From Hyphomonas pacifica (GTDB taxonomy: Bacteria > Pseudomonadota > Alphaproteobacteria > Caulobacterales > Hyphomonadaceae), in the NCBI RefSeq assembly GCF_000682675.1, contig NZ_AWFA01000034.1, positions 62,001-126,000 on the forward strand: DNA of 64,000 bases, written 5' to 3'. The notes below the pieces were generated by a model. The model saw only the letters and a list, made by a program, of their open reading frames with translations, had not been told where the DNA came from and made no database searches. The translations under genes and the position numbers were made by a program. Below, one piece after another: positions 18,491 to 27,098 of this stretch (position 1 is the first letter of the stretch; each line of letters begins with the position of its first letter).

Positions 18491-19528
18491 ATGAGACGAC
18501 TGCTTTTCCTCACTATTCCCGCTATGGTAACGGCCTGCGCCACCCCCGGATATGACTATCAGGCCCGCATGGCTCCCAACATTCCGGAAGCCGCCAGCTA
18601 TCGAGATGTTGAGGTCGGGCGGTTCCGCGGCCCGGCCGGAGACGTCGCCGAGGCAGAATTTTCCAACATGCTCGATCAGGTCGTTCTGGATGGCACCTAC
18701 TGGTTCACGCAGACGAGCCCAGTGCCGCAAGGCGTCTATGAGGGCCGCGTAGACATCGACTCATGGGAAGAGGAGTTACGGTTTGAGCGTGAAAAACGCT
18801 GCGTGGAATATGACGGCCTGTTTGACTGCGAACACCGCGCCATTGTTGAAACCGAGTGCCGCGAGGAAACGGTCGAAGTCGTCGTCACCGCGAACCTTGT
18901 GGATTATGATACGGGGCGTGCTGTCTTCACACAGAAGCAAATTGGCGGCGCCAATCGTGAGACTTGCCGCGACATTGCCGAATATGAAGACTATGGTCAG
19001 GAACTGGGCACGTGGCGCGATCCCGTCCATTCCAGCTACAATCCCTATAATGCACCGATCGGCATGATCGAGGACGCAACGGTCGAGGCCGTGCGGCGCT
19101 TCCGAAATGATGTGGCCCCCTATTACAAGACCATGCGGGCCGAGATCCTCACCGAAGGGCTGACGCCTGAAGCGCAGAATGATCCACGCTTTGCAGCCGC
19201 GGTCGAGGCCACCAAGCGCGGTGAGATTCTGGGGGCCTGTGCGCAATGGGATGCCCTTGGCCGCGAATGGCCACGTGCGCCTGCGGTGATCCACAATATC
19301 GGGGCCTGCGCAGAAGCCCGCGGAGACATGGCCACGGCCCAGCTGCGCTATGCCCGCGCCGCCGAGATCGCGCAGACCATTCCCCTGCTGAAAGACAAGA
19401 AAGCCCAGCCAATCTTCTCGGCTCTGGAACGTGTCTCGGGCCGCCGCATGGATGATGCCCTGATCAACTCGATCCTCCACCCGGAAGAGCCAGACGCCTC
19501 TCTCACCGAGAAAGTATCGGGCAGTTAA
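18491..19528 (+). CDS. Predicted lipoprotein of unknown function with helical C-terminal region
   Basis: I do not recognise the family. ATG at 18491 begins a short lipoprotein signal ending in VTAC (Cys16 lipidated). The 345-residue protein has a central beta-rich part with five cysteines (CVEYDGLFDCEHR, ETECREE, RETC) that could form disulfides, then a C-terminal alpha-helical region (about 230-330) with TPR-like spacing: GACAQWDALGREWPRAPAVIHN, ARGDMATAQLRYARAAEIA. It probably sits at an envelope membrane face. Nothing in the neighbourhood points to a pathway. Confidence 0.65.
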   Translation: MRRLLFLTIPAMVTACATPGYDYQARMAPNIPEAASYRDVEVGRFRGPAGDVAEAEFSNMLDQVVLDGTYWFTQTSPVPQGVYEGRVDIDSWEEELRFEREKRCVEYDGLFDCEHRAIVETECREETVEVVVTANLVDYDTGRAVFTQKQIGGANRETCRDIAEYEDYGQELGTWRDPVHSSYNPYNAPIGMIEDATVEAVRRFRNDVAPYYKTMRAEILTEGLTPEAQNDPRFAAAVEATKRGEILGACAQWDALGREWPRAPAVIHNIGACAEARGDMATAQLRYARAAEIAQTIPLLKDKKAQPIFSALERVSGRRMDDALINSILHPEEPDASLTEKVSGS

Positions 19529-19635
19529 AACCCTTTCAGCATGCCCATTTCGGCGGCGTCGGCGATGATCCCCCAGGTCATGCCGGCGCCAAAAGCGAAG
19601 GCGGCAAGGCTGAGTTTTGCCAAAATGCGACGCAT
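19525..19635 (-). CDS. Small hydrophobic protein, 36 aa, unknown
   Basis: A short reading frame (MRRILAKLSLAAFAF... ending MGMLKGF) starts at ATG 19635, 8 nt after GGGAGA, and its stop overlaps the stop of the convergent lipoprotein gene by 4 bp. It has a basic start and one hydrophobic stretch (residues 8-26), so it would be a small membrane or secreted peptide. Only the ribosome site and composition support it; no family recognised. Confidence 0.4.
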   Translation of the reverse strand: MRRILAKLSLAAFAFGAGMTWGIIADAAEMGMLKGF

Positions 19636-19708
19636 GGCCTGAATCTCCCGCTTTGAAACAAGGTCGGGAGAAACTCTGCAAGGCCGGTGCCCCGGTGTTC
19701 AGATCTGA

Positions 19709-19903
19709 TTAACCACGATCTTCCGGGTTATCCTTCAAGCGGTGCCCGTCCGTCAGGCGGATCACCTTGTCGGCGCGGGCCTTGTCGAGCGTCTTGTCGG
19801 CTTTCGTACGGCCGAACTTGGCGCGATTTTCCACTGCGCGCTGCTCTTTCTCGGCCTTGGCTTTCGCCTTGCGAAACTTGTTGAGATTGATCGGATCGCT
19901 CAT
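19709..19903 (-). CDS. DUF4169 family protein
   Basis: A 64-residue, very basic protein that matches the small alphaproteobacterial DUF4169 family, with the typical NLNKFRKAKAKAEKEQRA, ENRAKFGRTKADK and final DGHR elements. Predicted to be one long charged helix; the molecular role is unknown. Its ATG overlaps the stop of the GNAT gene by 4 bp (19900-19903), so the two are translationally coupled. Such genes frequently end small operons in this group. Confidence 0.85.
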   Translation of the reverse strand: MSDPINLNKFRKAKAKAEKEQRAVENRAKFGRTKADKTLDKARADKVIRLTDGHRLKDNPEDRG

Positions 19904-20502
19904 CCGTCCTGCTCCTCAAACCGGGCAAGGCGCGCCTCCAGCCCGGCTTTCACACCGGGCCATTCGCGCGCCAGGATGGAGAACACCACGGTCGAGCGGA
20001 CAAATCCATCTGGCAGGATACGATTGTCGCGCAGAATGCCTTCCTGCACACCGCCGAGCTTTCTGACCGCCGACTGAGACCGCTTGTTGCGCTCGTCCAC
20101 ATTGAAAAAAACGCGAATAGCCCCCTGATTGAAGGCATGGGCCAGCAGCAGATGCTTGCAGGCAGGATTGACCTCCCTGCCCTGGAATTCCGGGGCATAG
20201 ATCGTCATCCCGACTTCAACATGTTTCGATGTTGCATCCGGACTGAGATACGCCGTCATGCCGGCAAATCTCCCATCCGGCAGGATCACCGCAAACGGGA
20301 TCAGCGTACCCGCTTCAGCCCGCTTGCGAATAGTCGCCACCCAAGGCGTGATCCAGTCGCCGGGGGGATTGAAATAGGGCCAGGTCGCCAGCCGCTCACC
20401 TGAGCGCTCCGCCATGTCGCGCAGGTCCGCAGCATGCCGCTCCAAATCAAACGGAACGAGCCGTGCGAAACGATTTTCGAGCGTGACCGGGGCGAGCTGC
20501 AC
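19900..20502 (-). CDS. GNAT family N-acetyltransferase (RimJ/RimL-like)
   Basis: A 200-residue acetyltransferase of the GNAT fold. The segment IYAPEFQGREVNPACKHLLLAHAF corresponds to the acetyl-CoA-binding region, followed by FFNVDERNKRSQSAVRKLGGVQEGILR, the hallmark of RimJ/RimL-type enzymes that act on amino groups of proteins or small molecules. GTG start at 20502, 12 bp after the preceding stop. Sits in a compact three-gene unit with the 98-residue protein upstream and DUF4169 downstream. Acceptor unknown. Confidence 0.85.
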   Translation of the reverse strand: MQLAPVTLENRFARLVPFDLERHAADLRDMAERSGERLATWPYFNPPGDWITPWVATIRKRAEAGTLIPFAVILPDGRFAGMTAYLSPDATSKHVEVGMTIYAPEFQGREVNPACKHLLLAHAFNQGAIRVFFNVDERNKRSQSAVRKLGGVQEGILRDNRILPDGFVRSTVVFSILAREWPGVKAGLEARLARFEEQDG

Positions 20503-20514
20503 CTGAGTCTGCCA

Positions 20515-20811
20515 TTATTCCTCGTGGCTTTCGCGCCATTGCTCCATGGCCAGCGAAATCGCGAAGGTTTCACGGTATTTTGGGCTGGAAGCCGGTCGCG
20601 GAGCCTTGGCTGAGGTCAACGCCATGATCTCGGCCAGCTTGTTGTGGGCCGCGCCTGCCTGACCAGCACCAATATAGGCGTGCAGCTCCACTAGCGCGGA
20701 AGAGAGCGGATCGTGCGCACGAATGACGAAGTAAGGCTCATCCGGCGCGAGCTTTTCCAGCACATCGAATTCGGACGGATTGGATTTGGATCCGACAGGA
20801 GCTTTTGCCAT
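20515..20811 (-). CDS. Hypothetical protein, 98 aa, first gene of the DUF4169/GNAT cluster
   Basis: I do not recognise it. From ATG 20811 the protein has a basic N terminus, a stretch LDVLEKLAPDEPYFVIRAHDPLSSALVELHA-like (FVIRAHDPLSS) suggestive of a small alpha/beta unit, and a C-terminal helix with SLAMEQWRESHEE. Codon use agrees with neighbours. A start at 20832 would add seven residues. It precedes the GNAT gene by 12 bp, so it is probably cotranscribed. A perfect hairpin GGCAGT-CTAA-ACTGCC lies 40 bp upstream (20851-20866). Confidence 0.65.
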   Translation of the reverse strand: MAKAPVGSKSNPSEFDVLEKLAPDEPYFVIRAHDPLSSALVELHAYIGAGQAGAAHNKLAEIMALTSAKAPRPASSPKYRETFAISLAMEQWRESHEE

Positions 20812-20850
20812 GGGCGGGGCCTTTCTGGGCAAGGGGTGATTCTATATGTG

Positions 20851-20866
20851 GGCAGTCTAAACTGCC
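20851..20866. promoter_or_regulatory. Short palindrome upstream of the 98-aa gene
   Basis: GGCAGT-CTAA-ACTGCC forms a perfect 6-bp inverted repeat about 40 bp before the start at 20811. It could be an operator or an RNA hairpin; nothing else in 20812-20956 is recognisable. Confidence 0.3.
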
Positions 20867-20956
20867 TCGCCACATCTGCCATCCCCTGCCCGCAGGCATT
20901 CTGGCTGCCACATCCCCGCCATCCACAAGACAGCGGGGCTTAGACTGTGTGCAGCC

Positions 20957-21766
20957 TTAGCTGCCAGAGACGATACCACCATCACACGGAATGGTGTGAC
21001 CGGTGATGTAGGCTGATGCCTTGGACGACAGGAAGATGGACAGGCCTGCCACATCGCTCGGCGCGCCAACGCGGCCCATCGGCGTGCGGCTGCCAATGGC
21101 GTCCCAATCGACACCTTCGGTTTCACCTTTGTAGCCCACACCGGTGGACAGCATATAGGTCGGGAACGGGCCCGGCGCGATGCCGTTGACGAGGATGTTT
21201 TCCTTGGCCAGCTGAGAGCCCATAAAGCGCGTCAGGTGAATGACCGCTGCCTTGGACGTGCCATAGATATAGCCGCTCATAGGAGAGGTGTGCATGCCGT
21301 CGACGGAAGCGATGTTGATGACGCGGGCCGGATTGTCCTTGCTGGCTGCCTTGCGCAGCAGCGGCATCATTTTCTGCGTCAGGAAGAAAACGCCTTTGAC
21401 GTTCACGTCCATCACCTTGTCATAGCCATGCTCCGGAAACTCATCGAGAGAGGCGCCCCAAGCGACGCCGGCATTGTTGACCAGCACGTCGACCTTGTCT
21501 TCCTTCTTCTCCAGCTCGCTCACCAGATGGTTCACGCCGTCCAGGCTGCCAACATCTGACGGGATGGCATAGATCTCGCCGCCATATTCTGCTTTCAGGC
21601 GCTCGACCGTTTCCTCGCAGGCCTGCGCCTTGCGGGACGAAATGATCACTTTTGCGCCGTTGGACAGGAAGCCAGCCGCAATCATTTCGCCAATGCCGCG
21701 AGAGCCGCCGGTGATGACAACTGTCTTGCCAGCGACCGAAAACATATTGCTGAAATCCATTTCCAT
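20957..21766 (-). CDS. Short-chain dehydrogenase/reductase
   Basis: A 269-residue SDR oxidoreductase that uses NAD(P)H on an alcohol/ketone pair. The nucleotide motif is TGGSRGIGE (about 20-28), NNAGVAW follows, and the catalytic residues are Ser in NIASVDG and Tyr/Lys in YIYGTSKAA. The C-terminal YITGHTIPCDGG is typical of classical SDRs. ATG at 21766 is chosen because GGAGG lies 6 nt upstream; ATG at 21760 is possible. Single gene. Substrate unknown. Confidence 0.9.
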   Translation of the reverse strand: MEMDFSNMFSVAGKTVVITGGSRGIGEMIAAGFLSNGAKVIISSRKAQACEETVERLKAEYGGEIYAIPSDVGSLDGVNHLVSELEKKEDKVDVLVNNAGVAWGASLDEFPEHGYDKVMDVNVKGVFFLTQKMMPLLRKAASKDNPARVINIASVDGMHTSPMSGYIYGTSKAAVIHLTRFMGSQLAKENILVNGIAPGPFPTYMLSTGVGYKGETEGVDWDAIGSRTPMGRVGAPSDVAGLSIFLSSKASAYITGHTIPCDGGIVSGS

Positions 21767-21858
21767 CGTGTTCCTCCAAATATCCGAATGGCGTCCCTAG
21801 TGGCGGAACAAGCAGACCCGGGCAAGGAAATTTGCGTAAAGCGCGACAGACTGACCGG

Positions 21859-23496
21859 TCAATGCCCCCCGCCAAACGCGCCGGTCCGCACGGAATAGTC
21901 CACCGCCAGTGCGTAATCCGGATCATCATCGGAATCGATCATCAGCTGCCCTGCCTTGCTGAGCAGGCGGTGGCAATCGCGCGACAAGTGGCGCAGCTGC
22001 AGTGTCTTGCCTTGCGCCTCATAGCGCCGGGCAAGGTCTTCAATGGCCTGAAGGGCAGACTGGTCGACCACACGGGAGCGCATGAAGTCAACGATCACCA
22101 CATCGGGATCGGTTTCCGGGTGGAACAGCTCGGCAAAGGCATCCGTCGAGCCGAAGAAGAGCGGGCCTTCAATCTCATACACATGCGCGCCGGGCGTGCG
22201 CACGCTGTCGCGTTCGATCACATGAATGCGGCGCGCATTGCTCCAGGCATAGGCAAGCGCCGAGACGATCACCCCGACAACAACTGCGGTCGCGAGATCG
22301 TAGAACACGGTCACAACCGTCACCAGCACAATGACAGCAGCGTCCATCAGCGGGATGCGCGTCATGATGCGCAAACTGTTCCAGGCAAAGGTGCCGATCA
22401 CGACCATGAACATCACTCCGACGAGCGCCGCGAGCGGGATCTGCTCGATCAGGCTGGAGCCGACGAGGATAAAGGCCAGCAGGAACAGCGCCGCCGAGAT
22501 GCCTGCCAGGCGTGTGCGACCGCCGGATTTCACATTGATCATGGATTGGCCGATCATGGCGCAGCCGCCCATGCCGCCGAAGAACCCCGTGATCACATTG
22601 GCAGCGCCCTGAGCGACGCATTCCTGGCTCGCGCCGCCGCGTTTTCCCGTGATTTCCCCGACAAGGTTCAGCGTCAGCAGGCTTTCGATCAGGCCAATGG
22701 CCGCCAGAATGACAGCGTAAGGCAGGATAATCTGCAGCGTCTCCCAGGTCATCGGCACACTCGGAATGTGGAAGGGCGGCAGCCCGCCCTGAATGGAGGC
22801 CAGATCGCCGACGCGTGGCACATCCAGGCCAAAGCCGATAACAACTGCGGCAACAATGCCAATGCCTGCCAGCGGTGCGGGAATGATCTTCGTCACCTTC
22901 GGCAAGGCCCAGATGATCAGCATGGTCAGCGCGACAAGACCCAGCATCAGAATCAGAGGCCAGCCGCTCATCCATTCGCCACCGGACAGGCCGTGACCTG
23001 ACGCCTCCGCCGTGCCGGGCACCTTGAACTGTGTCAGTTGCGCCATGAAGATGACAATGGCCAGACCATTCACAAAACCCAGCATCACCGGATGCGGCAC
23101 CAGCCGGATGAACTTCCCGAACCGGAATATCCCCGCCGCCAGCTGAAGAATGCCCATCAGCACAACTGTCGCGAACAGATATTCCACTCCATGCGTGCTC
23201 ACCAGAGAGACCATCACGACGGCCAGCGCGCCAGTCGCGCCAGAAATCATGCCCGGCCGACCGCCGATGAGCGCCGTCACCAGCCCGACTATGAACGCGG
23301 CATACAGGCCGACCAGCGGGTGCACATGCGCGACAAAGGCAAAGGCCACAGCCTCCGGCACCAGCGCCAGCGCCACGGTCAGGCCGGACAGCAATTCAAT
23401 CTTGATCCGGTTCGGCGTAAACTGAGTGAAGCTGGCCTGCGACAGGCCTTGCGCGCTGAGCCGGTCAGCGAACGCTGCGAAAGTCGATTTTACCAC
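21859..23496 (-). CDS. SulP family anion transporter with STAS domain
   Basis: A SulP/SLC26-type permease with 10-14 membrane helices: NRIKIELLSGLTVALALVPE, GGRPGMISGATGALAVVMV and GGMGGCAMIGQSMINVKSGG are signature regions. A C-terminal STAS domain (about the last 120 residues, VVIVDFMRSRVVDQSALQAI) regulates transport. Typical substrates are sulfate, bicarbonate or dicarboxylates. I favour GTG at 23496 because a terminator (23586-23605) ends the upstream gene; a TTG at 23571 would leave almost no room for a promoter. Start is uncertain. Confidence 0.85.
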   Translation of the reverse strand: MVKSTFAAFADRLSAQGLSQASFTQFTPNRIKIELLSGLTVALALVPEAVAFAFVAHVHPLVGLYAAFIVGLVTALIGGRPGMISGATGALAVVMVSLVSTHGVEYLFATVVLMGILQLAAGIFRFGKFIRLVPHPVMLGFVNGLAIVIFMAQLTQFKVPGTAEASGHGLSGGEWMSGWPLILMLGLVALTMLIIWALPKVTKIIPAPLAGIGIVAAVVIGFGLDVPRVGDLASIQGGLPPFHIPSVPMTWETLQIILPYAVILAAIGLIESLLTLNLVGEITGKRGGASQECVAQGAANVITGFFGGMGGCAMIGQSMINVKSGGRTRLAGISAALFLLAFILVGSSLIEQIPLAALVGVMFMVVIGTFAWNSLRIMTRIPLMDAAVIVLVTVVTVFYDLATAVVVGVIVSALAYAWSNARRIHVIERDSVRTPGAHVYEIEGPLFFGSTDAFAELFHPETDPDVVIVDFMRSRVVDQSALQAIEDLARRYEAQGKTLQLRHLSRDCHRLLSKAGQLMIDSDDDPDYALAVDYSVRTGAFGGGH

Positions 23497-23585
23497 GGGC
23501 TTAAACTCTTCGGTCTTGAGGGAAGGAAGGGAGTTTGCCCGCCCTATGACGGTCTTCCACCCATGGCGCAACCCGAAGGCCTGAG

Positions 23586-23605
23586 AAAAGCCCCCTGCGG
23601 GGCTT
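23586..23605 (-). terminator. Rho-independent terminator of the methyltransferase gene
   Basis: On the minus strand AAGCCCC-GCAG-GGGGCTT forms a 7-bp stem with a tetraloop, followed by TTTT (23586-23589). The stop codon of the methyltransferase lies partly inside the stem. Confidence 0.6.
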
Positions 23606-24341
23606 AGCCTGCCGCCTTTCTATACAGTGAAACATGCATGCGGCTGTCGGCGGTAAAGGGCTCGCGGGCCCAGCCGCCCCAGCGTTGTTCCAGCTGCAGT
23701 CCGGCCAGCTCTGCCATTAGGTCAATTTCCTGCGGCCAGGCATAGCGCATCACCAGAGGCACAAGTCTTACCCCCTGCTCCGTAATCCGCACACGCTGAT
23801 ATTCGATCACCTGCCGGGTCGGATCATGCAGCGTTGCCTCAAACCATAGAGACTTGAAACCGATCTTCCGCGTCCGCAGGCTCTGATGGCCCTGATAGGC
23901 GGAAAAGTCCGGCACAAAGGTCTCGATCAGGAAGGCACCGCCGGGCGCGAGCCTGTCGGCAACATTGCGAAAGCAGCGCACCTGATCGGCTTGGCTCGTC
24001 AGATTGAACAGCGTGTTGAACACGAGAAAGGCGAAATCGAACGGGCCCTCGATGGCCGCGTCCGCCATGTCGCCGATGACGACCGGAATGTCCGCCCCGC
24101 CCGGCTTTTCGCGGAGCTTCTCCACCATGGCGGGCGAGCCTTCGATGCCCGCAATGTCGAACCCGCGCGCCTTCAGCGGCAGCGCCATGCGCCCCGTGCC
24201 GATCGCCAGCTCCAAGAGCCGCCCCTGCCCCGCCAGCTCCGCGATCAGCGCGACAGACTCCTCCGTCGTGCCCGGATCGTGCTGGGCGTCATAATTGTCC
24301 GCGTTCAGAGTGCCGAAGGTATCGGGATCAAAGTCCATCAT
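23604..24341 (-). CDS. Class I SAM-dependent methyltransferase
   Basis: A 245-residue methyltransferase with motif I LLELAIGTGRMALPL (about 42-56), the acidic residue in IAGIEGSPAM, and FLVFNTLFNLTSQADQ, a segment found in small-molecule methyltransferases of this group, followed by LAPGGAFLIETFVPD. The C-terminal half is beta-rich (RYAWPQEIDLMAELAGL, WAREPF). Substrate unknown. The gene has its own terminator downstream and an intergenic gap of 110 bp to the acetyltransferase upstream. Confidence 0.8.
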   Translation of the reverse strand: MMDFDPDTFGTLNADNYDAQHDPGTTEESVALIAELAGQGRLLELAIGTGRMALPLKARGFDIAGIEGSPAMVEKLREKPGGADIPVVIGDMADAAIEGPFDFAFLVFNTLFNLTSQADQVRCFRNVADRLAPGGAFLIETFVPDFSAYQGHQSLRTRKIGFKSLWFEATLHDPTRQVIEYQRVRITEQGVRLVPLVMRYAWPQEIDLMAELAGLQLEQRWGGWAREPFTADSRMHVSLYRKAAG

Positions 24342-24451
24342 GCGCGCTCATAGCACGTCAGCCACAAAAAATCATTGCGCGCTTTTAAAGTGCACGTCCT
24401 CGCAAACAAACCCTGGCTTTCCTCCACCCTGGAGAAAAGTCACCATTCCGG

Positions 24452-24901
24452 TCATACCCGGCGGCAAATGTGTGTGATGTTCGACAGACTCGCTGGCATG
24501 AATCCCATGGCCAGCCAGAACGGTCCGGCTGAGGGCGTCGCCCTGGCGTTGCAGGTCAGAAGGCGCGCATGCGCTAATCCTTGCCTGATGGCAGCTTGCG
24601 CCAGCAATCGGCCAACGCCCTGTCCGCGGACGGAGGGCGAGACATAAAACCGGCGCATACGCATTGCCGGTTCGTCTAAACCGCTTTGCCGCGTCACGCC
24701 GCCGAGACCCACACACTGTTCATTGGAAAAGGCGCCGAAGAGCGCGGCGCCTTTCCTATCAAACTGCTCTTCACCGGAGGCCCAAGCCGAGACCAGCATA
24801 CGAACATTGCGCACGCCTTCACTTTCGGCCTCCTCCAGAAGACGGTCAATTCCCGGGGGAAGCACAGCGCCGATGCGGATGATCTCGACGCCTTGCCCCA
24901 T
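24452..24901 (-). CDS. GNAT family N-acetyltransferase
   Basis: A 149-residue GNAT enzyme. The acetyl-CoA pyrophosphate-binding motif is RRFYVSPSVRGQGVGRLLAQAA (V-x-x-x-x-R-G-x-G-x-G), preceded by the strand LFGAFSNEQCVGLGGVTR and followed by a NARATPSAGPFWLAMGF region. The target amine is unknown. It begins only three bases after the fumC stop, in the same direction, so the two are probably cotranscribed. Confidence 0.85.
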   Translation of the reverse strand: MGQGVEIIRIGAVLPPGIDRLLEEAESEGVRNVRMLVSAWASGEEQFDRKGAALFGAFSNEQCVGLGGVTRQSGLDEPAMRMRRFYVSPSVRGQGVGRLLAQAAIRQGLAHARLLTCNARATPSAGPFWLAMGFMPASLSNITHICRRV

Positions 24902-24904
24902 GAA

Positions 24905-26293
24905 TCAGCCCGGCGAGATCATTTTGGACGGATCGACAATGTTGTCGAAATCCTCGCCCGGGATGCCATCCTTGATAGCTTCCTCGCGCAACGTCGTCCC
25001 GTTCTTGTGGGCCGTTTTGGCGATCTTGGCGGCGCGGTCGTAACCATATTTCTCTTTCAGCGGTGTCACCAGCATGAGCGAGTTCTTGAGCCCACGCTCG
25101 ATATTGTCGAGGCGCGGCTCAATACCGACAACACAATTCTCTGTGAAGCTCACAGCTGCATCTGCCAGCAAACGCACGGATTGCAGGAAGTTGTAGGCCA
25201 TCATCGGGTTGAACACGTTCAGCTCGAAATGGCCCTGGCTGCCGGCAAAACCGATTGCGGCATTGTTGCCGTGAATGTGTGCGCAGACCTGGGTCAGCGC
25301 TTCACACTGCGTCGGGTTAACCTTGCCTGGCATGATGGAGCTGCCCGGCTCGTTCTCCGGCAGGGCCAATTCGCCAAGGCCGGAACGTGGGCCGGAGCCG
25401 AGGAAACGAATGTCATTGGCAATCTTGAAGCAGGACATCGCCACCGTCGTGATCGCGCCATGCGTGAATACCATCGCGTCATGCGCGGCCAGTGCTTCGA
25501 ACTTGTTCGGTGCGGTCGTGAATTTCAGACCGGTGATGCCGGCAATCTTCTCGGCGACCTTCTCGGCAAAGCCGACCGGAGAGGCGAGGCCCGTGCCGAC
25601 CGCCGTGCCACCTTGCGCCAATTCCATCAGTTTCGGCAGGGTCAGCTCGATACGCTCGATGCCATTGCTCAGCTGCTGGGCATAACCGGAGAATTCCTGG
25701 CCCAGCGTGACAGGCGTTGCATCCTGCGTGTGTGTGCGGCCGATCTTGATGATGTCCTTCCACTCGGCAGCTTTTGCGGCCAGCGCACTTTGCAGCACGC
25801 TCAGCGCCGGGATCAGGCGGTGGACGACTTCCTCGGCGCAGGCAATGTGCATTGCTGTCGGGAACGTGTCGTTGGAGGATTGGGACATGTTCACATGATC
25901 GTTCGGGTGAACCGGCTTCTTGGAGCCCTTCTCCCCGCCCAGAATCTCGATGGAGCGGTTGGAGATCACCTCATTGGCGTTCATGTTGGATTGCGTGCCA
26001 GAGCCCGTCTGCCAGACGACCAACGGGAAATGCTCATTCAGCTTGCCGTCGATGACTTCCTCTGCGGCCTGGATGATCACTTTGCCCAGATCCGGATCCA
26101 TCTTGCCGAGGTCCATGTTCGCTTCGGCGGCGGCCTTCTTGACGATGCCAAGGGCGCGAATGATCGGTTCAGGCTGTTTTTCCCAGCCAATCTTGAAATT
26201 GCCGAGGCTGCGCTGGGCCTGCGCGCCCCAATAGGCGTCATTGGAGACCTCAATCGGGCCCATTGTGTCGGTTTCGGTACGGGTATTGCTCAT
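24905..26293 (-). CDS. fumC: Fumarate hydratase, class II
   Basis: A 462-residue iron-independent fumarase that hydrates fumarate to L-malate in the citric acid cycle. The signature [15 protein letters not shown] (catalytic loop) is intact, as are [28 protein letters not shown] and [16 protein letters not shown]. The true start is ATG 26293 (MSNTRTETD) after GGAGAG; a longer reading upstream is not part of the family. Length is normal for FumC. It is followed closely by a GNAT gene and is divergent from the L7/L12-like gene. Confidence 0.95.
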   Translation of the reverse strand: MSNTRTETDTMGPIEVSNDAYWGAQAQRSLGNFKIGWEKQPEPIIRALGIVKKAAAEANMDLGKMDPDLGKVIIQAAEEVIDGKLNEHFPLVVWQTGSGTQSNMNANEVISNRSIEILGGEKGSKKPVHPNDHVNMSQSSNDTFPTAMHIACAEEVVHRLIPALSVLQSALAAKAAEWKDIIKIGRTHTQDATPVTLGQEFSGYAQQLSNGIERIELTLPKLMELAQGGTAVGTGLASPVGFAEKVAEKIAGITGLKFTTAPNKFEALAAHDAMVFTHGAITTVAMSCFKIANDIRFLGSGPRSGLGELALPENEPGSSIMPGKVNPTQCEALTQVCAHIHGNNAAIGFAGSQGHFELNVFNPMMAYNFLQSVRLLADAAVSFTENCVVGIEPRLDNIERGLKNSLMLVTPLKEKYGYDRAAKIAKTAHKNGTTLREEAIKDGIPGEDFDNIVDPSKMISPG

Positions 26294-26401
26294 CTGATCT
26301 CTCCGCTTGGCGGTCATTAGCCGGGTCGCGCTGCGGTGTAGCATGCTGTAGAAGGACTGCAACACTGTGGCGATTGCCGCACCAGACACAGCCGGACCAG
26401 A

Positions 26402-26725
26402 ATGAGGCCCATAAGGGACATGATCACCAGTTTCCTGCATATCGAAGTCGCCATCGCGCTCGTGATCGCCTTTGCGCTTGGCTATCTCGTACGCGGTACG
26501 GGGCACCAGAAATCGCACAGCCCGCCTCATCACAGCCCGGAAGAGATCGAGACGGCCCTCGCGCGCGTGCCGGAAACCAAATGGGCCGAGATCAATCAGG
26601 CCATTGAAGACCGGCACAAGCTGCACGCCATCAAACTTCTGCGTGACGCCTCAGGCCTCGGTCTGAGGGAGTCCAAGGAAGCCATCGAAGCGCACATGCA
26701 GTCACGCCACCGGATGCGCGGATGA
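26402..26725 (+). CDS. Membrane-anchored protein with ribosomal L7/L12 C-terminal-like domain
   Basis: A 107-residue protein with one N-terminal membrane helix (about 9-28, [20 protein letters not shown]), a His/Pro-rich linker, and a C-terminal helical part with [20 protein letters not shown] (about 78-97), strikingly like the L7/L12 C-terminal sequence that contacts elongation factors. It is not a ribosomal stalk protein itself, since it lacks the N-terminal dimer domain. ATG at 26420 is an alternative start. Its stop overlaps the RusA-like start by 4 bp, which argues for coupled expression. Role unknown. Confidence 0.7.
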   Translation: MRPIRDMITSFLHIEVAIALVIAFALGYLVRGTGHQKSHSPPHHSPEEIETALARVPETKWAEINQAIEDRHKLHAIKLLRDASGLGLRESKEAIEAHMQSRHRMRG

Positions 26726-27081
26726 ACCTGGACTGGATTTCCGCTGGCAAGGTCCGCGCGCGCATCACGGATGAGGGCGCGCTGGAAGTGCGTTGCACCG
26801 GCCTCACCACGCAGACGAAATACTACAAGACGCTGCTGAAGGAATTTTTCCGCAAGGAGTTCCCGCCCCTACGGCCCGGCTATGGCGACTATTCCGTTCA
26901 CATCATGATGGAATATACCGGGGATGCCCCCTGGATGGATCTCGACAATCTGGCAAAGGCCCTGCTCGACAGTCTGACCGGCAATGTGTTCGAGGATGAC
27001 CATCAGGTGGCCCGCCTGCTGGTGGAGCGTCGCGTGGGCGAGCGCGAAGGCATCTGGCTGAAGGCCGAAGCCATGGACTAG
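26722..27081 (+). CDS. RusA family crossover-junction endodeoxyribonuclease-like protein
   Basis: A 119-residue protein with the RusA signature: WMDLDNLAKALLDSLTGNVF followed by EDDHQVARLLVERRVGERE. The paired acidic residues in the D-L-D-N and E-D-D positions are the metal ligands of this Holliday-junction resolvase family, so catalytic residues appear intact. RusA genes are commonly carried by lambdoid prophages, yet no phage gene is visible here, and codon use is like the host. Translationally coupled to the upstream L7/L12-like gene. The activity is inferred. Confidence 0.8.
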   Translation: MNLDWISAGKVRARITDEGALEVRCTGLTTQTKYYKTLLKEFFRKEFPPLRPGYGDYSVHIMMEYTGDAPWMDLDNLAKALLDSLTGNVFEDDHQVARLLVERRVGEREGIWLKAEAMD

Positions 27082-27098
27082 AGGCCGCACCAGGACGC

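Noticed and set aside
21832-23001. 389-aa plus-strand frame across the SulP gene
   Set aside because: Antisense of a membrane protein, giving Asp/His/Gln-rich sequence with no family.
24686-26320. 544-aa plus-strand frame across fumC
   Set aside because: Antisense of a firmly identified fumC; no start signal or domain.
26294-26626. N-terminal extension of FumC
   Set aside because: Family proteins begin at the ATG at 26293, which has a GGAGAG site; the extra part lies in the promoter region.
26722-27081. Prophage remnant suggested by the RusA-like gene
   Set aside because: No integrase, terminase or structural gene nearby, and codon use is like the chromosome.
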